NCBI GenBank assembly: GCA_016930375.1
Contig: JAFGGU010000005.1
Span: forward strand, 50,806 to 114,805
Origin: Bacteroidales bacterium
Lineage (GTDB): Bacteria > Bacteroidota > Bacteroidia > Bacteroidales > UBA10428
Reading direction: 5' to 3'
DNA: 64,000 nt
This document shows positions 59,903 to 64,000 of this stretch, one piece after another. Each line of letters begins with the position of its first letter. Position 1 is the first letter of the stretch. Made by a program: the position numbers and the translations under genes. Below the pieces are notes generated by a model that was not told where the DNA came from, did no database searches, and saw nothing but the letters and a program-made list of their open reading frames with translations.

Positions 59903-60964
59903 TACAACGATTTCCGACTCATGCGCCAAATTCAAATTCCCCGATACTATCACCGTATCCCCCGGTTCCAGCGTCGCTCCCTTCTCCGGATGTGCGATGA
60001 CCGCGTAGGATTCGCTGTTTTCGAAGAGGGTTTGGATGTACGTCCAGTATGCTTTGCCTCCGACAATTTTAAAAAGGACTTCCTGGTTATCTCTCAACAC
60101 GACAGCAGGTTTGGGAACTACCAGCTGTGCCGCAACGGCATTTTCCACCAGCACCTGCACATTCATCCCGTCCATGAGCTGACCCGCTTGACCGAGGGTA
60201 GCCTTCAGCTGTATCATGCCGTTTTCGTCGACCATGGGATTGATTTCAGTGATCCTGCCTTTGAACATCTTATCCCGCATGGAGAACGGAATGACCTTTA
60301 CCTCTTTGCCCACAGACACATCGTTGAGTTCAGGTTCGAGCACCGGAAATTCAACCTCGAACAATGAATTATCGATCAAAGTGCAAAACTCCGATCCGCT
60401 GCTGACCTGTTCATGCAATTTGTATTTGAGACCGGCGATGATGCCCGAAAAAGGGGCCTTCAGCTCTGTGGCTGCGTAATCGAGCCGGGCTGCTGCTAGC
60501 CTGCTCCTGGCGGCCGAATAACCCGATTGTACACAAACCGTTTCATAAGTCTTCTTCGGGATTTTAGCACTGTCGGCAAGTGAATAATTCTGTCCGATCA
60601 GCAAGTCCTGCAGTTCAAACCGGGTCTGTTCAAGGGCCACTTTAGCCTGTTCCAGTTGCTGCAGCAGCTTGTCCTGTCGCAGGCGTGCGATCACCTGCCC
60701 GGCATGCACCCTTTCGCCGTTTTTTACGTTGAGCTCCACAAGCTCTTCCCCTGCGCTGAATTTCAGAACGCTTTTACTTCTGGCTTTCAGCTTGCCATTG
60801 CTCACCAGCTCTTTTTGAAAGGTGGAGCGTTTCAACACCATAATATCAACAGGGTTCTTCTCCGCAAGGAACTGGCGTTTTTCGGCGGTTTGATCGTCGG
60901 TGTTTTGCTTTGAAGCGCAGGAAAGAACAATCAGGCAGATCAGGAATAAGGTTATTTGTTTCAT
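59897..60964 (-). CDS. RND efflux periplasmic adaptor (membrane fusion) lipoprotein
   Basis: IVLSCASK lipobox; NGERVHAGQVIARLRQDKL, LKAPFSGIIAGLKYKLHEQVSSGSEFCTLID. Confidence 0.92.
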   Translation of the reverse strand: MKQITLFLICLIVLSCASKQNTDDQTAEKRQFLAEKNPVDIMVLKRSTFQKELVSNGKLKARSKSVLKFSAGEELVELNVKNGERVHAGQVIARLRQDKLLQQLEQAKVALEQTRFELQDLLIGQNYSLADSAKIPKKTYETVCVQSGYSAARSRLAAARLDYAATELKAPFSGIIAGLKYKLHEQVSSGSEFCTLIDNSLFEVEFPVLEPELNDVSVGKEVKVIPFSMRDKMFKGRITEINPMVDENGMIQLKATLGQAGQLMDGMNVQVLVENAVAAQLVVPKPAVVLRDNQEVLFKIVGGKAYWTYIQTLFENSESYAVIAHPEKGATLEPGDTVIVSGNLNLAHESEIVVK

Positions 60965-61213
60965 ATGGTTTCAGGTTGTTTCAGTTTGTTTCAGGTCGTT
61001 TCAGGTTGTTTCAGGTTGTTTCAGGTTGTTTCAGGTTGTTGCAGATTGTTGCAGATTGTTTCAGAGTGTTTCAGGTCGTTTCAGGTTGTTTCAGGTTGTT
61101 TCAGGTTGTTTCAGGTTGTTTCAGATTGTTTCAGATTGTTTAATAAGCTTTTTGAAACCATATGAAACCATATGAAACTATATGAAACCATCTGAAACAA
61201 CCTGCAACTATTT
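60955..61213. repeat. hairpin element 3: 18 uninterrupted 10-bp TTTCAGGTTG-type units (60961-61140), short loop, six GAAACCATAT-type units
   Basis: Read directly; last unit GCAACTATTT contains the stop codon of the beta-propeller gene; left arm runs into the start codon region of the adaptor gene. Confidence 0.97.
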
Positions 61214-62416
61214 AAGCGTCACCACCAAAATCACCGCATTATCCTCTTCCTTCAACCTCTCAACCATCTCGACAAAATCTTTCTTTTTTTCAGGATATAA
61301 GGCTTTGTTGTTTTTGAATCCCTCTTCTTCAGTCAGATCTTTCAAAGTCAGCGGTGATAAGGGCATATAAACAGTATTATCATTCACATTTCCTGCCGGC
61401 CAGAATTCGGGACCACCATCCCAGTCATTAGTACAGCCTGATGGTTCTCCATATTCCTTAACCAGGAATATATCTTCCGGTGAGTTCAAATGATGAATTA
61501 TGTTTCTTCTTATACTATCATTAAAATCAACTGTTGTGACAAAAATCTGGTCCCGTGCTTCTGTTGAATTGGCCAGAAAGTAGTCCCCCTTTACCTTTTG
61601 AAACTTTTCCGTAGATGCCGGATTTTCAAATCTTGCATCATCAGGTAGCCGGTACTTTCCAAGATCTATATAATAGGCTGGCTTTATCTCATTCTTTGAG
61701 ATTGTGTATACAGTATCATTATACATACCTTTAAAATACAATTGAGCATTGTATTCATAAAATGCTGAAATATCACCTAATAACATCATATAGTAACCTG
61801 TTTTGTTTTCCCATTTAAAATGATTTCTCACAGTACTGATTGTATCGTTATTCCTGTTGGTAAGCCGGAAAACAAAATCTTCACGGCCTCCGGCACATAA
61901 TTCATAGGAAAGGAATTTGTCTTTTTCAATGACATAATGATAACCATCTGATTTTAATTGGAAAGATTCCAGAAAGGTCCCGTCATAGGAAAAGAACAGC
62001 AACTTCCGGCTCATGAGTGTTTGTATGGCAATGGTTTTATTAATGTCATCCAATGAAATCAAAGTTATTATATCTATTTCCTGGGGACCTTTACCATGAT
62101 TCCCTATTTTTCGGATGAACTTTCCGGCATAGTCGAAAACAAGAACATGGTCTTTGTTTCCTATAAAAATATACTGATCTGTAAAATGATATTCAGCTCC
62201 ACGGCCCAACAAACATTGGGTATCGGTTTGAAGCGGAATATACTTCACCTCCGAGGCGATGTCGCTGAGGTTGATTGTTTTTTTGTTTTGCAGGGCTTTT
62301 TCGTAGTTGATCACAAAAAATTTATCCTGATCAATAGCTTGATCCTGCTTATTTGTTTTGTCGGTGTGGCATTGAACCATTAGTAACAATGGTAATAGAA
62401 AGAATAGGTTTTTCAT
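61208..62416 (-). CDS. 6-bladed beta-propeller lipoprotein
   Basis: LLMVQC lipobox; VLVFDYAGKFIRKIGNHGKGPQEIDIITLISLDDINKTIAIQ. Confidence 0.82.
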   Translation of the reverse strand: MKNLFFLLPLLLMVQCHTDKTNKQDQAIDQDKFFVINYEKALQNKKTINLSDIASEVKYIPLQTDTQCLLGRGAEYHFTDQYIFIGNKDHVLVFDYAGKFIRKIGNHGKGPQEIDIITLISLDDINKTIAIQTLMSRKLLFFSYDGTFLESFQLKSDGYHYVIEKDKFLSYELCAGGREDFVFRLTNRNNDTISTVRNHFKWENKTGYYMMLLGDISAFYEYNAQLYFKGMYNDTVYTISKNEIKPAYYIDLGKYRLPDDARFENPASTEKFQKVKGDYFLANSTEARDQIFVTTVDFNDSIRRNIIHHLNSPEDIFLVKEYGEPSGCTNDWDGGPEFWPAGNVNDNTVYMPLSPLTLKDLTEEEGFKNNKALYPEKKKDFVEMVERLKEEDNAVILVVTLK

Positions 62417-62436
62417 GATGTTTCTTTTTTACAATA

Positions 62437-62471
62437 GTTTAAGGTTTAAGGTTCAAGGTTCAAGGTTTAAG
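62437..62471. repeat. five 7-bp units GTTTAAG/GTTCAAG
   Basis: Read directly. Confidence 0.93.
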
Positions 62472-62500
62472 ATCTGCATGTTGTAATGGAATATCCAATA

Positions 62501-63619
62501 TTAATTATCTTTCGGAATATCATAACACAAAAAAGGCTGTTCCTCTGTAATCGACGCTAAATATATGGTCTTCTCATCTTTACTGACACAAAAGAATCCC
62601 CAATGATCCAACCTATATTTGTGAACAGGATTCCCGTTCCAGTCGAATTGTTCCACATAAATATAACCAGGACCTTTTCTCAATTCTTCAGATACGACAA
62701 TTGGTGTTCGGCCGCTGTATAAAACATACACATAATTATTTTGAGCCGACATCCCCCAGTAGTGTGTCACATTGTCGGGACCCAGCATATTGATGACATC
62801 TTTCTTTTTTCCTTCCTCCTCATCGAAAATCAGTGTTCGTGTTTCTTTGCTCTCCGTATTAACGAATATAAGTCGTTTAAAATTCTTATAGGCATATACC
62901 ATCCGCTTCTTCTCTTTGTTGACTCCGAAATCACCGATATATGAAGCCCAATTCCTATGCTCTTTTGAAAAGGAGAGATTATAGAATAGTCTGTCAGTTA
63001 AAGAATCAGGATAAAATTGTAGGTGGAAAACAGCTTTTCCTTGTTTTGTAGAGGCCACATAGTAATAGTTGCTGTCTGATAGGCTATAAAACTGCTTGTC
63101 AAACAGCACCTTATCATCCTTGGGTATTATAATACCTAGTTCTTTAATTTCCAGATTTTTATCCAACATCCAGAGTTTATTTCCTCTCCACTCGTAAACA
63201 TAGCTATAGGCTCTATCATCATTGGATTTAACAAAACTAGGAAACTGAAATTCCAACGGGCCTCTTCCCATTCTTCCGAATGATTTCACAAATCTGAAAT
63301 CAGGCAGTGAAAAGACCATAAAGTAATTTCCATCATTTTGATTTTTAACAATGAACAAGCTATCATCAGCAATCATCTCTATCTCACCAACTTTGAAAAT
63401 CCTGTTAACAGAATGTTGCACCCCTGTTAACTCGATTATATCGCCAAAGGCGTCATCTTTTATAAGGACCTCACCTTCGATCAATGGTGAGAATGGCTGT
63501 TTACTAAGTATATCCACCATGATCTGTTGATTGTCACCCAATTCAGTGCCCTTTTTACTGTTTTGATTACATGAAAAAGTTATTGACAAAACCAACCCAT
63601 AAATTGTTAAGCGTCTCAT
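62501..63619 (-). CDS. 6-bladed beta-propeller lipoprotein
   Basis: SITFSC lipobox; MVFSLPDFRFVKSFGRMGRGPLEFQFPSFVKSNDD. Confidence 0.8.
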   Translation of the reverse strand: MRRLTIYGLVLSITFSCNQNSKKGTELGDNQQIMVDILSKQPFSPLIEGEVLIKDDAFGDIIELTGVQHSVNRIFKVGEIEMIADDSLFIVKNQNDGNYFMVFSLPDFRFVKSFGRMGRGPLEFQFPSFVKSNDDRAYSYVYEWRGNKLWMLDKNLEIKELGIIIPKDDKVLFDKQFYSLSDSNYYYVASTKQGKAVFHLQFYPDSLTDRLFYNLSFSKEHRNWASYIGDFGVNKEKKRMVYAYKNFKRLIFVNTESKETRTLIFDEEEGKKKDVINMLGPDNVTHYWGMSAQNNYVYVLYSGRTPIVVSEELRKGPGYIYVEQFDWNGNPVHKYRLDHWGFFCVSKDEKTIYLASITEEQPFLCYDIPKDN

Positions 63620-63821
63620 AAAACAATAAGGATTAAATCAAAATTCTTTTTTCATTTGTTCCTAGCATACTCTTACAAGGCTTAAAATCTATAATAAATT
63701 CAATTGTGTACGGCGTTGCACGACTCCATTATCCTTCGGCCTTTCAGGCCTGAAAACCAACCTATCAATTTACATGTTCAAACTCTATCAACACCCAGAA
63801 CCCAACACCTTACAACTACCT

Positions 63822-63891
63822 GAAACCGCATGAAACAATCTGAAACAATCTGAAACCCCATGAAACCACATAAAACAACCTGAAACTATTT
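63822..63891. repeat. seven 10-bp GAAACAATCT-type units; last unit GAAACTATTT holds the next gene's stop codon
   Basis: Same unit family as elements 1-3, right arm only. Confidence 0.95.
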
Positions 63892-64000
63892 AAGCGTTAC
63901 CACCATAATCACCGCATTATCCTCCTCCTTCAACCCCTCAACCATCTCAATAAACTCTTTCTTTTTTTCAGGATATAAGGCTTTGTTGTTTTTGAATCCC
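63886..64000 (-). CDS. C-terminus of another 6-bladed beta-propeller paralog (truncated by window end)
   Basis: Translates to GFKNNKALYPEKKKEFIEMVEGLKEEDNAVIMVVTLK*, near-identical to the C-terminus of the 61208-62416 protein. Confidence 0.88.
   Translation of the reverse strand, partial: GFKNNKALYPEKKKEFIEMVEGLKEEDNAVIMVVTLK

Noticed and set aside
60900-61175. Plus-strand ORFs translating as repeats of VVSGCFRLFQ (60900, 60910, 60956; also the tails of 55939..56199 and 59020..59391)
   Set aside because: They are the 10-bp array read through; 30 bp makes a 10-residue repeat in every frame. No start context or homology; treated as non-coding repeat.
56081-61213. CRISPR array
   Set aside because: Units are contiguous 10-bp repeats with no unique spacers and no cas genes in the window.

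Overview
The window is Bacteroidota-type chromosomal DNA, judged from SusC/SusD, a Bacteroidetes-type ECF sigma/FecR pair, an anaerobic sulfatase-maturase and a NUDIX-type AraR. From left to right it holds: (1) an envelope block (Na/Ca exchanger tail, LtaS-like transferase, GT4, MsbA-like ABC exporter, GT39); (2) purB and a redoxin; (3) an L-arabinose operon (araR-like NUDIX regulator, SSS symporter, araB, araD, araA); (4) a D-lyxose isomerase / PfkB kinase / broken mannitol-1-P dehydrogenase cluster; (5) a large polysaccharide utilization locus (galM, GH2 with LamG insert, GH43, two GH78, ECF sigma/FecR, STN-SusC, SusD, five Cys-type sulfatases, an ankyrin lipoprotein, anSME, two esterases); (6) a tandem RND efflux operon flanked by 6-bladed beta-propeller proteins. 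The most unusual signal is in the intergenic DNA. Short tandem arrays (7, 8 or 10 bp units) begin at or overlap gene stop codons, and several are followed by an inverted partner array so that the whole spacer could fold as a long hairpin. In the RND operon one hairpin is split by an S23-type four-helix-bundle ORF, whose own stop codon lies in the array. Two other intergenic families are four-palindrome (two forward, two reverse) REP/BIME-like elements. Family assignments come from reading the protein sequences; no database search was run.
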